A stretch of DNA of 64,000 bases, taken from contig JANQEG010000062.1 in NCBI GenBank assembly GCA_028278505.1, positions 1-64,000 on the forward strand. Direction: 5' to 3'. The notes beneath the pieces were generated by a model, which worked only from the letters and a program-made list of their open reading frames with translations, searched no databases and was not told the origin of the DNA. The DNA comes from Rhodobiaceae bacterium (GTDB lineage: Bacteria; Pseudomonadota; Alphaproteobacteria; Rhizobiales; JAKPQE01). The position numbers and the translations under genes were made by a program. Shown in pieces: positions 1 through 8,876 of the stretch (positions within the stretch are counted from its first letter, which is position 1; every line of letters starts with the position of its first letter).

Positions 1-354
1 GGTCCACACTCTTTCCAGGGCATTCGGGCCTCCCCAAATGCCGAAGGTGTAAACCATGTGTCCCGAATAAACTGTCAGCCATCTCTCAGGAAGGACATCT
101 CGCGGCTGTTCCTCGCTTCGCTCGGGCCTGCGATGGCGCGCCCTGACCGGGCGGCGCGCGGTCGCGCTTGCGAACCCTGCGGGTTCGAGGTTTCTCTCTC
201 AAGGCGCGCCACTTTTTCGCGGGTCCGTTCCGGAGACATGGGTAACACCCTCGTGCCGGCCGCCGCCCGCTCCCTTAACAATCTATGAACCTTGTTGGCC
301 GAGGCTCATCGGCACGGGCGCCGGCGCGCAGTGCCGTCCGGCGCAATTCCATAA
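1..354. other. Intergenic region upstream of the LOG-family gene, with an IS-like remnant
   Basis: No convincing gene was found. The short ORFs here (76, 68 and 91 residues) have composition typical of random reading frames in GC-rich DNA. Most of the stretch is occupied by a short segment bounded by imperfect inverted repeats, listed separately. Bases 250 to 354 show no recognisable promoter or RNA. Confidence 0.6.
46..249. mobile_element. Short non-autonomous element or IS remnant bounded by inverted repeats
   Basis: The left end (46-70) begins GGTGTAAACCATGTGTCCCG. The reverse complement of the right end (225-249) begins GGTGTTACCCATGTCTCCGG. Aligned by eye, 18 of the first 22 positions match. 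The interior holds no transposase. Ends of this kind resemble those of IS481/IS3-type elements of alphaproteobacteria, but that assignment is from memory. No target-site duplication could be recognised. Confidence 0.4.
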
Positions 355-1206
355 ATGAGCCCCTCCATGACCGCTCCCGACGAATTCGACGACCGCACGT
401 TCGCTTCTGCAAAAGAGGATCTGGAGCGCTGGGAGCGGGCGCCGGAGACCCCGCAGACCCTTTCGCCGGCCTACCGGCTCGCTTTCGACGACCGCGATCT
501 GCTGCTTCGCGACGAACTGCGCGGCGTCCGCCTGCAGCTCGAAATGACAAAACCCGAACTGGTGCTCGGCGAGCGTCAGATTCACTCGACCGTCGTCATC
601 TTCGGGGGCTCGCGCATCCCCGAGCCCGGGGTCACGCCGAAAGACGTCTCGGCGGCGGTCGCAAAGCGGCTGGTCGCCAAGGCAAAACACTACGACGAGG
701 CACGGAAATTCGCGCGCCTCGCCTCGACCGAGGCGATGAAGCAATACGGCCACGAATTCGTCGTCGTCTCCGGCGGCGGACCCGGCATCATGGAGGCGGC
801 CAATCGCGGCGCCCACGACGTCGGCGCGCCCTCGATCGGGCTCAATATCGTGCTGCCGCACGAGCAGGGGCCCAACGCCTACATCACCCCGGAACTCTGT
901 TTCCAGTTCCACTATTTCGCCATCCGCAAGATGCATTTTCTGATGCGGGCGCGCGCGCTCGCCTTCTTCCCCGGCGGCTTCGGCACGCTCGACGAGCTTT
1001 TCGAAGTGCTGTGCCTGATCCAGACCGGCAAGATCGATCCGGTCCCGGTGCTGCTTTTCGGCAAGGCGTTCTGGGACCGGCTGATCGATTTCAACGTGCT
1101 GGTCGAGGAAGGCACGATCTCGCCGGAGGATTTGGAGCTCTTGACGTTCGTCGAGACCGCGGAAGACGGCTGGGCGGAAATTGTCCGGGCCTATCGGGAT
1201 CGGTGA
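355..1206 (+). CDS. LOG family (TIGR00730-like) nucleotide phosphoribohydrolase
   Basis: Predicted 283-residue Rossmann-fold protein of the LOG (lysine decarboxylase-like) family. Characterised members release the nucleobase from a nucleoside 5'-monophosphate, as in cytokinin activation, although several bacterial members act on AMP or related nucleotides. The family signatures are visible: a GGGPGIMEAANRGA loop near residue 140 and PGGFGTLDELFEVL near residue 205. A leading region of about 75 residues precedes the core, which makes it longer than the minimal 190-residue LOG enzymes. The start could also be Met5 at 367; neither start has a clear ribosome-binding site. It is a single-gene unit with intergenic repeats downstream. 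The family is clear, the physiological substrate is not. Confidence 0.88.
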   Translation: MSPSMTAPDEFDDRTFASAKEDLERWERAPETPQTLSPAYRLAFDDRDLLLRDELRGVRLQLEMTKPELVLGERQIHSTVVIFGGSRIPEPGVTPKDVSAAVAKRLVAKAKHYDEARKFARLASTEAMKQYGHEFVVVSGGGPGIMEAANRGAHDVGAPSIGLNIVLPHEQGPNAYITPELCFQFHYFAIRKMHFLMRARALAFFPGGFGTLDELFEVLCLIQTGKIDPVPVLLFGKAFWDRLIDFNVLVEEGTISPEDLELLTFVETAEDGWAEIVRAYRDR

Positions 1207-1480
1207 GACCGGCCGCAGCGTTTTCGGGATTTGAGCGATCGGATTATCAAATCACTGTTAGCCGCGCTCCTTGAACGACGTAAATTCCTCAGATCAAAGG
1301 GAAATTAGCATACGTCATTGCGACCCCGGCGAAGGCCGGGGGAAGCAATCCAAAGCGGCTTGCTCTGATCTGATTGCCGCGTCGCCTTCGGCTCCTCGCA
1401 ATGACGACGGTCACTGATACCGACTATTAAAGCGGTGGGTCAGTAATTACTGCATTTGGTATCAGACGGACGCACTCGAC
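1207..1480. other. Intergenic region between convergent genes, with a dispersed repeat
   Basis: Non-coding stretch between the LOG-family gene and the convergent HAD-family gene. Its main content is repeat copy A (listed separately). The remaining bases are comparatively AT-rich and show no ORF or clear terminator. Confidence 0.6.
1314..1405. repeat. Dispersed palindromic repeat, copy A
   Basis: The unit starts with GTCATTGC and ends with the inverse GCAATGAC. Inside are CCCCGGCGAAGGCCGGGG and GCGTCGCCTTCGGCTCCTCGC hairpin-like arms and a GCAATCC motif. The same outer ends and inner motifs recur in copies B, C and D in this window, so it is a family rather than a chance palindrome. It is probably a REP/RPE-like intergenic repeat. 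Confidence 0.75.
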
Positions 1481-2173
1481 CTACCGCCGCGCGACTTTCT
1501 CCAAAAATCTCGCCAGATCGTCGGTGACGTATTCAACATGGAGGTCGGCGTCGCCGGCGAGCTCCCAGTCCTCGCGGAACACTTCGCGGGTGCCGCGCGG
1601 CACCACGAGCACGGTGCGCATGCCAAGCTCATGCGGAACCTCAAGATTGCGCGGCAAATCCTCGAACATCGCCGATTTGGCCGGATCGATACCGAAACGG
1701 TCGATGAATTTGCGATAGGTCGCATTGAACGGCTTCGGCAGGTGCTCGGCCGCGACGATGTCGAAGATGTCATCGAAATGATCGACGATACCGAGCCGCC
1801 GGGCGACCGCTTCGGCGTGGCTGACCGAGCCGTTGGTGAAAATGTATTTTTCGCCGGGAAGCGCCGATATTGCCGTGCCGAGCGCCGGGTCCGGCTGCAC
1901 CGGCGAATGATCGATGTCGTGGACATATTCCAGGAACGCGTCCGGCGAAATCTCGTGCTCGATCATCAGCCCGCGCAGCGTCGTGCCGTAGCGCCGGTAA
2001 TAGTCCTTCTGGATGCGGTGCGCCTCGTCGGGCTGAACGTCGAGCAGCCGCCCGACATAGGCGCGCATGCGTTCGTCGACCTGTTTGAAGAGATTGACGT
2101 GCTCGGGATAGAGCGTGTTGTCGAGATCGAAGATCCAGGCGCTGACCTCAGCGAAACCGGCCGCTGCGCTCAT
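1481..2173 (-). CDS. HAD-family pyrimidine 5'-nucleotidase
   Basis: Predicted 230-residue haloacid-dehalogenase-superfamily hydrolase of the pyrimidine 5'-nucleotidase (SDT1/PPM1-like) group, which dephosphorylates nucleoside monophosphates. The nucleophile motif is IFDLDNTLYP near residue 14. A threonine motif (YIFTNGS) lies near residue 112, and the last acidic motif is MFEDLPRNLEVP. A small helical cap lies between them. It starts 8 bases after the argB stop on the same strand, so the two are very likely cotranscribed. This argB-HAD pairing is common in Hyphomicrobiales. Substrate specificity is inferred from family only. Confidence 0.88.
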   Translation of the reverse strand: MSAAAGFAEVSAWIFDLDNTLYPEHVNLFKQVDERMRAYVGRLLDVQPDEAHRIQKDYYRRYGTTLRGLMIEHEISPDAFLEYVHDIDHSPVQPDPALGTAISALPGEKYIFTNGSVSHAEAVARRLGIVDHFDDIFDIVAAEHLPKPFNATYRKFIDRFGIDPAKSAMFEDLPRNLEVPHELGMRTVLVVPRGTREVFREDWELAGDADLHVEYVTDDLARFLEKVARR

Positions 2174-2180
2174 CGCCGCC

Positions 2181-3086
2181 TCAATGGGTGATCAGCGTGC
2201 CGGCGCCGTGCTCGGTATAGAGCTCGAGCAGCACGGCGTGGGGAATGCGGCCGTCGATGATGACGACGCCCTCGACCCCCTGGCGCAGCGCCGCAATGCA
2301 GGTTTCGACCTTCGGGATCATGCCGCCGGAAATCGTGCCGTTGTCGATCAGCGCCTTGGCCTCCTTGATCTTCAATTGCCGGATCAGTTCGCCGTTTTTA
2401 TCGAGTACACCGTGGACGTCGGTGAGAAACAGCAGGCGCCTGGCGCCGAGCGCCCCGGCGATCGCTCCGGCGAACGTGTCGGCATTGACGTTATATGTAT
2501 TGCCCTCGGCGTCCGGCGCCACCGGCGCGATCACCGGCAGCAGATCGGAATGGGCGACAAGGTCGAGCACGGTGCGGTTGACATAGTCGGGCTCGCCGAC
2601 GAAGCCGAGGTCGACGACCTTCTCGATGTTGGAATCCGGATCGACCACGGTCCGGGTCAGTTTCTTCACCCGCACCATGTTGCCGTCCTTGCCGCAAAGC
2701 CCCATGGCGCGGCCGCCCTCATTGTTGATGGCGGTGACGATCTGCTTGTTGATGAGGCCGGCGAGCACCATTTCGACGATCTCCACGGTCGCCTTGTCGG
2801 TCACCCGCAGGCCGTTGCGGAACTCGCTTTCGATCCCGAGCCGGCCGAGCATCGATCCGATCTGCGGCCCGCCGCCATGGATGACGACGGGATTGACGCC
2901 GGACTGCTTCAACAGCGTGATGTCGCGGGCGAAGGATTTGTAAAGACCGTCATCGACCATGGCGTTGCCGCCGAATTTGACGACCACGGTCTGGCTGTCA
3001 TAGCGCTGCATATAGGGCAGCGCCTTGGCCAGGATTCGCGCCTCGGCGATATAGTCGTCCGGTGCTTCGGTGCCGTTTTCGGCCAT
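2181..3086 (-). CDS. argB: Acetylglutamate kinase
   Basis: 301-residue amino-acid-kinase-fold enzyme that phosphorylates N-acetyl-L-glutamate, the second step of arginine biosynthesis in the cytoplasm. The sequence shows the N-terminal [10 protein letters not shown] phosphate-binding loop near residue 33, the substrate loop [12 protein letters not shown] near residue 69, and the C-terminal [10 protein letters not shown] nucleotide-binding region near residue 255. Length and motif order are normal for alphaproteobacterial ArgB. It is the first gene of a probable two-gene unit with the HAD nucleotidase. No ARG box or attenuator was recognised upstream, where the sequence is dominated by a repeat. 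Confidence 0.96.
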   Translation of the reverse strand: MAENGTEAPDDYIAEARILAKALPYMQRYDSQTVVVKFGGNAMVDDGLYKSFARDITLLKQSGVNPVVIHGGGPQIGSMLGRLGIESEFRNGLRVTDKATVEIVEMVLAGLINKQIVTAINNEGGRAMGLCGKDGNMVRVKKLTRTVVDPDSNIEKVVDLGFVGEPDYVNRTVLDLVAHSDLLPVIAPVAPDAEGNTYNVNADTFAGAIAGALGARRLLFLTDVHGVLDKNGELIRQLKIKEAKALIDNGTISGGMIPKVETCIAALRQGVEGVVIIDGRIPHAVLLELYTEHGAGTLITH

Positions 3087-3187
3087 GGGTGACGCCCTGT
3101 GTGGTGATCCCGGTCGGGATCGGTCGCGCCTGCTATAGCCGGTTTCCGGAAGACGGACAATTCGCCGGCGGCGGGGCCCTTATCGTC

Positions 3188-3278
3188 GTCATTGCGAGGA
3201 GCGAAGCGACGACGCAATCCAGAGAGCGGCAAGCTCAGTATTGGATTGCCGCGCGGGCTTAAGCCCGCTCGCAATGAC
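3188..3278. repeat. Dispersed palindromic repeat, copy B
   Basis: It lies in the 250-base gap between gpmI and argB. It opens with GTCATTGCGAGGAGCGAAGC and closes with GCTCGCAATGAC. Internal GCGGGCTTAAGCCCGC is a perfect palindrome, and the central GATTGCCGCG matches copies A and D. Confidence 0.75.
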
Positions 3279-3336
3279 GATGCCGATGTCATCGGCCTTC
3301 AAAGCCGCCGCTTGGCAAAAAACCGCACCCCGCGCC

Positions 3337-4986
3337 CTACCCGACCGTCACCAGGCTCGGCGTATAGTCGTCGGGCGGCACGAAGCCGAGCAGCGTCAGG
3401 CAGGTTGCCGCCAGATTGGCGATCCCGGGATCTTCGACGCCGGCCAGGCGGGCATTGGACGTGTTGGCCGGATCGTAGACGATCGCCGGCACCGGATTGA
3501 GCGAATGGGCGGTCTTGGGCAGATAATTGCCGTTGCCGTCCCGTTTCAGTTCGCCGGTCTTCTTGTCGACCTCATACATGTCGTCGGAATTGCCGTGGTC
3601 GGCCGAAATGACGACGATGCCGCCGGCCTTTTTCACCGCCTCCACGATCCGTCCGACGCCCTCATCCACCGCCTCGATCGCCAGCTTCACGGCATCGGTC
3701 ACGCCGGTGTGGCCGACCATGTCGCCGTTCGGGTAGTTCAGCCGGATGAATTCGTGCTCGCCGCGCTCAATCGCCTCGACCACCGCGTCGGTGATCTCGT
3801 CGGCCTTCATGCGCGGCGCCTCCTCGAACGGGCAGATGTCGGACGGGATCTCGGCCCAGGTCTCGGTCGCGAACTTGCCGGAATTGTTGCCGTTGAAGAA
3901 ATAGGTGACGTGGCCGAATTTCTGGGTCTCGGAAATGGCGAACTGTTCTACGCCGGCCTTCGACAGATATTCGCTCATGGTGCGATCGATTGCCGGCGGA
4001 GAAACCAGATATTTTTCAGGCACTTGGAGATCGCCGTCATACTGCATCATGCCGGCATAGAAGACATCCGGTCTCGGCCCGCGATCGAATTTGGCGAGCT
4101 CCTCGGCCTCGAACGCCTTGGTGATTTCCAGGGCGCGGTCGCCGCGGAAGTTGAAGAAGACGACGCTGTCGCCGTCGACAATTGGACCTATTGGGGCGCC
4201 GCCGCGTTCGATAACGAAAGCGGGCAGGTTCTGGTCGAGAATCCCCGGATTCTCGTCGCGGAACGTCGCGATCGCCTGGCGCATGGTCGCAAAGCGCCGG
4301 CCCTCGCCAAGGACATGGGTCTGCCAGCCGCGTTCGACCATGGCCCAGTCGGCATTGTAGCGGTCCATGGTGATGTGCATGCGCCCGCCGCCCGAGGCGA
4401 CGCAATAGTCGACCGAGCCATCCGCGTTGATGCCGTCGAGAAATTTTTCGAAGCGATCCACATAGTCGAGCGCGGAGGTCGGCGGCACGTCGCGGCCGTC
4501 GATAAGGGGATGGATGCGGACCCTGGCGACGCCCTCCGATTTTGCACGCGCCAGCATCGCCTCCAGATGATTGAGGTTGGAGTGGACGTTGCCGTCAGAA
4601 AAGAGGCCGATGAAATGCAGGCACGACTGGTTGTTTTGGACATTCGCCACCAGCTCTTTCCACACCGCGCCTTCGAACATGGAACCGGAGGCGATCGCAC
4701 CGTCGATTAGCGTCGCCCCTTGTGCGAACACCCGCCCGCAGCCGATGGCGTTGTGGCCGACCTCGGAGTTGCCCATGTCGGAATCGTCGGGCAGCCCGAC
4801 CGCTTTGCCGTGGGCCTTGATCTCGGTGTAGACGGCATTGGCGCGCAGCCAGTCCAGATTGGGCGTATCGGCGATCCTGACGAAATCGCTTTCGGGATAT
4901 TTGCCGATGCCGACGCCGTCCATGATCACCAGCACCACCGGACCTTGCGGCCCCGTGAAGGCGGGATTTTTTTCAAGCTCGTCCAA
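3337..4986 (-). CDS. gpmI: 2,3-bisphosphoglycerate-independent phosphoglycerate mutase
   Basis: 549-residue alkaline-phosphatase-superfamily enzyme that interconverts 3- and 2-phosphoglycerate in glycolysis and gluconeogenesis, using two metal ions (typically Mn). The N-terminal metal site VIMDGVGIG is at about residue 20. The phosphoserine motif SDMGNSEVGHNAIG lies near residue 70. The second-half metal motifs include VISADHGNSDDM near residue 450 and a downstream TAHSLNPVP. Length matches the family. It is probably monocistronic, 124 bases downstream of dapB on the same strand. Relatives often carry the 2,3-BPG-dependent gpmA beside dapB, so the independent isozyme here may be a replacement at the same locus. 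Confidence 0.95.
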   Translation of the reverse strand: MDELEKNPAFTGPQGPVVLVIMDGVGIGKYPESDFVRIADTPNLDWLRANAVYTEIKAHGKAVGLPDDSDMGNSEVGHNAIGCGRVFAQGATLIDGAIASGSMFEGAVWKELVANVQNNQSCLHFIGLFSDGNVHSNLNHLEAMLARAKSEGVARVRIHPLIDGRDVPPTSALDYVDRFEKFLDGINADGSVDYCVASGGGRMHITMDRYNADWAMVERGWQTHVLGEGRRFATMRQAIATFRDENPGILDQNLPAFVIERGGAPIGPIVDGDSVVFFNFRGDRALEITKAFEAEELAKFDRGPRPDVFYAGMMQYDGDLQVPEKYLVSPPAIDRTMSEYLSKAGVEQFAISETQKFGHVTYFFNGNNSGKFATETWAEIPSDICPFEEAPRMKADEITDAVVEAIERGEHEFIRLNYPNGDMVGHTGVTDAVKLAIEAVDEGVGRIVEAVKKAGGIVVISADHGNSDDMYEVDKKTGELKRDGNGNYLPKTAHSLNPVPAIVYDPANTSNARLAGVEDPGIANLAATCLTLLGFVPPDDYTPSLVTVG

Positions 4987-5110
4987 AGCGGTTCATCGCT
5001 CCCGGTCGTAAAAAGAGGGCTCGAAACAAGGCCGATCGATCATATCACCCGGCAGGGCTCAGACGGCTGCTGAAATATGCGTCAATGATCGTCGAACAAG
5101 CGCCATCGGC

Positions 5111-5926
5111 TCATGCCTCGGTCAGGCCGAGCACGTCGGCCATCCCATAAAGGCCGGGCCTGCGGCCGCGCGCCCAAAGCGCGGCTTTCACCGCGCCGCG
5201 CGCAAAAATCGAACGGTCCTGGGCCTTGTGGGTCAGCTCGATGCGCTCGCCCTCGCCGGCAAAGACCACGCTGTGCTCGCCGACGACCGAACCGCCGCGC
5301 AGCGTCGCAAAGCCGATATCGCCGACCGGCCGCGCGCCGGTATGGCCGACGCGGCTCATTATCGCGCGATCATTAAGCGCGATGTCGCGGGCTTCCGCTG
5401 CTGCTTGGCCGAGCAAGAGTGCCGTTCCCGATGGCGCGTCGACCTTGTGGCGGTGATGCATTTCGACGATTTCGATGTCGAAATCCTCCGCCAGCGCCCG
5501 CGCCGCCTGGCCGACGAGCGCTGCAAGCAGATTGACGCCGAGGCTCATATTGCCGGACTTGATCACCGGCGAATGGCGGCCGCAGGCGCCGATCTTCTCC
5601 TCGTCCTCGGCGCTGAAGCCGGTGGTGCCGATCACATGCACGATGCGCGCCTGGGCGGCGAGTTCGGCAAAGCGCAGGGTCGCCGCCGGGGTGGTGAAGT
5701 TCAAAACGCCGTCGGCGGCGGCAAAAAGCGGCAGCGGATCAGAGGTCACCTCGATGCCGAGCGGGTTGAGCCCGGCGGCAAGGCCGATATCGATGCCGAG
5801 CTCGGGCGCGTCGTCACGTTCGACCGCGCCGACCAGCGTCACCCCCGGCATTTCGGCAACGCTGCGTACCAGCGCCAGGCCCATGCGCCCGAGCGCGCCG
5901 ACCACGACAAGCCGCATGTCCGACAT
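5111..5926 (-). CDS. dapB: 4-hydroxy-tetrahydrodipicolinate reductase
   Basis: 271-residue NAD(P)H-dependent enzyme of the diaminopimelate/lysine pathway, supplying peptidoglycan and protein synthesis. The dinucleotide-binding loop GALGRMG is at residue 11. The catalytic and substrate loop [19 protein letters not shown] lies near residue 155, and the GTTGFS segment near residue 100. Length is typical. It is on the same strand as gpmI with a 124-base gap and is separated from pyrF by a repeat-filled region. Confidence 0.96.
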   Translation of the reverse strand: MSDMRLVVVGALGRMGLALVRSVAEMPGVTLVGAVERDDAPELGIDIGLAAGLNPLGIEVTSDPLPLFAAADGVLNFTTPAATLRFAELAAQARIVHVIGTTGFSAEDEEKIGACGRHSPVIKSGNMSLGVNLLAALVGQAARALAEDFDIEIVEMHHRHKVDAPSGTALLLGQAAAEARDIALNDRAIMSRVGHTGARPVGDIGFATLRGGSVVGEHSVVFAGEGERIELTHKAQDRSIFARGAVKAALWARGRRPGLYGMADVLGLTEA

Positions 5927-6304
5927 GAGGAATCCCCTCTAAAGGAGTTTTCGGGAATATGCTCTACCGCCGCCTTGCGATATAGCAGCCGAACGGGGCG
6001 CTGAAAAGAAAATGCCCACACACCACGACGCTTCTGGGACCATGGTGATTACCGCTTGATTTGCGGCCAAACACAGAGTGCGCCGGCAACCGCCCCGCCC
6101 CCTCACCCGGCCCTTCGGGCCGACCTCTCCCCAGAGGGGAGAGGTGATGTTCTTCAATGCGTTGCAGCTATCGTGCCCTCTCCCCGGCGGGGAGAGGGAC
6201 AGGGTGAGGGGTTGAGATCGCCGTCTTGATCGGAACGTCCGATATGGTGATGACGCCTGTGTCGGGTGGTGTGGAAAATGCCACCCGAGCACCGGCCGCA
6301 CGCG
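5927..6304. other. Repeat-filled intergenic region between pyrF and dapB
   Basis: No gene is supported. Bases 5947-5966 carry TTTTCGGGAATATGCTCTAC, resembling the end of the RIME-like repeat near 28260. Most of the remainder is the inverted-repeat mosaic at 6098-6212. Confidence 0.65.
6098..6212. repeat. Inverted-repeat mosaic with two CT-rich hairpins
   Basis: The outer arms are CCCCTCACCC (within 6098-6108) and its exact inverse GGGTGAGGGG (6202-6211). Inside are two perfect 10-bp hairpins with 3-base loops: ACCTCTCCCC/GGGGAGAGGT (6123-6145) and CCCTCTCCCC/GGGGAGAGGG (6176-6198). This matches a widespread proteobacterial intergenic repeat type. On the minus strand it lies in the pyrF-dapB gap and could act on transcripts from either side. 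Confidence 0.8.
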
Positions 6305-7024
6305 TCAGCGCCGCGAGACTGCTTCAGCGATCTCCGCGATAATCGCTTCGGCCGCCGCTTTCGGATCGGCGGCAGCAACAACCGGCCGGCCGACGACGAG
6401 ATGGTCGGCGCCGGCGGCAATCGCGTCTGCCGGGGTGGCGACACGCTTCTGGTCGCCACTCGCCCCGCCGGCCGGGCGTACGCCGGGGGTGACGAGAATG
6501 AGGTCGTTGCCGACATTGTCGCGTACGGCGCCGACTTCGATCGGCGAGCAGACCAGACCGTCCATGCCGATCTCGGCCGCCTGCGCCGCGCGCTTCGCGA
6601 CGAGCGCCTCGACGCCGAGGCCATAGCCCGCGGCCTCAAGATCGGCCTCGTCATAGGAAGTCAGCACGGTGACGCCGAGCAGTTTCAGCGCCGCATCGCC
6701 GCGGCCCTCGACCGCCGCCTTCATGGTCTGCGGATAGGCGTGCACGGTGACGAAGGTCACGCCCAGTTCGGCTATGTTGGTGATGGCGTGGGCGACCGTA
6801 TTGCCGATGTCGTGCAGCTTGACGTCGAGAAAGACCTTCTTGCCCGCCCCGACAAGGCGCCCGGCGAGCGCAAGGCCGCCGGAAAAGACGAGCTGGTAGC
6901 CGATCTTGTAAAAGCTCGCCGCATCGCCGAGCGTGGCCACGAGGCGATCGGCATCGGCGACGCTCGGCACGTCGAGCGCCACGATCAGCCGGTCGCGAAG
7001 GGTTTCGAGATCGTCGGTCATCAC
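6305..7024 (-). CDS. pyrF: Orotidine 5'-phosphate decarboxylase
   Basis: 239-residue TIM-barrel enzyme that decarboxylates OMP to UMP, the last step of de novo pyrimidine synthesis. The catalytic Lys-Asp motif [13 protein letters not shown] is at about residues 63 to 75. A C-terminal phosphate-binding segment ([10 protein letters not shown]) lies near residue 210. Its start overlaps the stop of the upstream FMN reductase gene by four bases, indicating translational coupling. Pairing of pyrF with this reductase, and with dnaK-dnaJ further upstream, is conserved in Hyphomicrobiales. Confidence 0.95.
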   Translation of the reverse strand: MMTDDLETLRDRLIVALDVPSVADADRLVATLGDAASFYKIGYQLVFSGGLALAGRLVGAGKKVFLDVKLHDIGNTVAHAITNIAELGVTFVTVHAYPQTMKAAVEGRGDAALKLLGVTVLTSYDEADLEAAGYGLGVEALVAKRAAQAAEIGMDGLVCSPIEVGAVRDNVGNDLILVTPGVRPAGGASGDQKRVATPADAIAAGADHLVVGRPVVAAADPKAAAEAIIAEIAEAVSRR

Positions 7025-7608
7025 CGGCTCCGATCGGCGAAATTCTCCACCGCCTCGACCAGTCGCCCGGCGATGCTACGCATCAGCCCGCGCAGCCGCA
7101 CATCGGCAAGTTCGCCGTGATCGTCGAAGGCTTTTGCCGCGTGCGGTACCGAGATCTGTTCCGCCAGCACCAGCGCGCCGAGGCCGACAGCGAGCACCTG
7201 GCGCAGGGCGATCAGCCCGCGCATGCCGCCGTACCGGCCGGGCGAGGCCGATCCGATCGCAAACACCGGCCGCTTGAACACCGCCGCCGACGGTTCATCG
7301 CCGAGCCTGGCGCGGGAAATCCAGTCGAGCGCGTTCTTCAGCAGCGGCGTGATCGAGGCGTTATATTCCGGGCTGGCGATGAAGACGCCGTCATGGGCGG
7401 CGATGAGACGGGCCAGCAGAAGCGCGTTTTCCGGCACGCCGCGCTCGGCCTCCAGATCGGCATCGTAGATCGGCAGCGGAGTGTCGACGAGCGATATCCG
7501 CTTCACCGCGGCCCCGGCAACGGCGAACTCTTTTGCTGCGACCGCCGCAAGGCGGCTGTTATAGGAGCCGCTGCGATTGGAGCCGGCAAGGACGAGTATC
7601 GGTCGCAT
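7021..7608 (-). CDS. NADPH-dependent FMN reductase family protein
   Basis: 195-residue flavodoxin-like-fold oxidoreductase. The FMN phosphate-binding loop [12 protein letters not shown] is at residue 9. The family motif [18 protein letters not shown] is near residue 80. Members reduce FMN, quinones or other acceptors with NAD(P)H; the in vivo substrate cannot be told from sequence. The reading frame overlaps pyrF by 4 bases. It lies 43 bases downstream of the methyltransferase gene, so a dnaJ-proximal operon is plausible. Confidence 0.87.
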   Translation of the reverse strand: MRPILVLAGSNRSGSYNSRLAAVAAKEFAVAGAAVKRISLVDTPLPIYDADLEAERGVPENALLLARLIAAHDGVFIASPEYNASITPLLKNALDWISRARLGDEPSAAVFKRPVFAIGSASPGRYGGMRGLIALRQVLAVGLGALVLAEQISVPHAAKAFDDHGELADVRLRGLMRSIAGRLVEAVENFADRSR

Positions 7609-7651
7609 TCGGGGCCTTGTGAGCGTCGCCGGCCGGTCATCGGCCTTTGAG

Positions 7652-8776
7652 CTATGCCCGGCGATAACACCATACCCGGGCCGGTGGCAAGTTGCGCCAC
7701 ACCCGCTTGCTGCCGGTCACCGACCAGCGGCCGCGCCGGCCGGGGACCGGCGGCGTCAGCGCGTAGCAGAACTGGATGAAGGGCGCGCCGTCGGGCATCA
7801 GATCGAGGCTCTGGTCGATCAGCGCGGTGCGCTGCGGCATCGGCTGCGTCAACAGCGGCAGGCTCGAGACGACCGAGGCAACCGGCTCATCGACGCCGTT
7901 GCCGCGCAGCGTCCGCTGCAAATCGTAGGCATCGCCCTCGATCACCGTGATGCCGGGAAACCGCGTCTGCAGCAGCGCGCAGAAGGCGCCGTCATACTCG
8001 ATGGCGACGATCCGCTCCGGCGCGATCCCGTGATCGATCAGCGCCGCGGTCACCGCGCCGGTTCCGGGACCGAGCTCGATAACGATGCCGGCCCGGTCGA
8101 TGTCGACGAATTCGGCCATGATCTGGCCGAGCACCGGGCTCGACGGGCTGACGGCGCCGACGGTCAGCGGATTGTCGGTCCAGCTTCGCAGGAACCGCAA
8201 TTCATCCTCAAACTGGCCGAGCAGCGTGTTCGGGATCTGCGCGATGCGACCGCCCCGGCGTTCCGGGTTTTCCCGAAGCAGGCGCCGGAACGCGTCGACT
8301 TCCTGATCGAAACGCGCGGTAAAGGCATCGACCTGCGCCGAAAAGGCATCGAGCCGGGTGGTGATCGCCTGCGGCAATTGCTGCGGGCGGCGGCCGTTCA
8401 CCAGCACCCAGCGGTCGACGAAATTGCGCTTGAGGCCGCGCATCTCGTCATGAATCCGCGCCGACAAGAGATCGGCGCGATCGCTCAGCTCGTCGATCTG
8501 TTCGAGGATCGACCGGCGCAGCCGTTTCGGATCGAGCGCGCGCCCCGCCCGTTTCCGCTCCGGGAATTCCGGCGGGCGGTCACCCGCGGTCAAGGCGTCG
8601 GGATGTGCGAACGCATCGGCGAGCGCCGCCATTTCGTCGACGAAACGCCCGAGCCGGCGGCGCAGCGTCCGCACATTGGCGCGCTCATTGGCCCGGCCGG
8701 TCTTGGATCCGCCGTTGGCCGGGCGGCCGGCATGGCGCCGCCGCCGCATTCGGTCGCGAATCTCCTCAATCACCAT
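7652..8776 (-). CDS. PmtA-like phospholipid N-methyltransferase with an N-terminal helical extension
   Basis: 374-residue ORF. Residues about 190 to 374 match a class I SAM-dependent methyltransferase of the PmtA type, which makes phosphatidylcholine from phosphatidylethanolamine. FLRSWTDNPLTVGAVSPSS leads into motif I, ELGPGTG (residues 234-240), then VAIEYDGAF, GDAYDL, SLPLL and a C-terminal WRNLPPARVW. Typical PmtA proteins are about 200 residues. Here about 185 residues precede the enzyme. That part is charged and helical-looking (for example ILEQIDELSDRADLLSARIH) and contains no family I recognise. No methionine lies close before the methyltransferase, so an internal canonical start is not obvious, though a GTG/TTG start cannot be excluded. 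The gene follows dnaJ, the usual PmtA location in this order. Confidence 0.75.
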   Translation of the reverse strand: MVIEEIRDRMRRRRHAGRPANGGSKTGRANERANVRTLRRRLGRFVDEMAALADAFAHPDALTAGDRPPEFPERKRAGRALDPKRLRRSILEQIDELSDRADLLSARIHDEMRGLKRNFVDRWVLVNGRRPQQLPQAITTRLDAFSAQVDAFTARFDQEVDAFRRLLRENPERRGGRIAQIPNTLLGQFEDELRFLRSWTDNPLTVGAVSPSSPVLGQIMAEFVDIDRAGIVIELGPGTGAVTAALIDHGIAPERIVAIEYDGAFCALLQTRFPGITVIEGDAYDLQRTLRGNGVDEPVASVVSSLPLLTQPMPQRTALIDQSLDLMPDGAPFIQFCYALTPPVPGRRGRWSVTGSKRVWRNLPPARVWCYRRA

Positions 8777-8876
8777 GAAATTCCCCTGGTCGCGAATCCG
8801 CCCGTCTGCCTGGTCGTTCTTGTCCGCCGATCATGTCCCGGATATCGGGCGGGAATAAGCCGGCGCCGCTTCGCAG

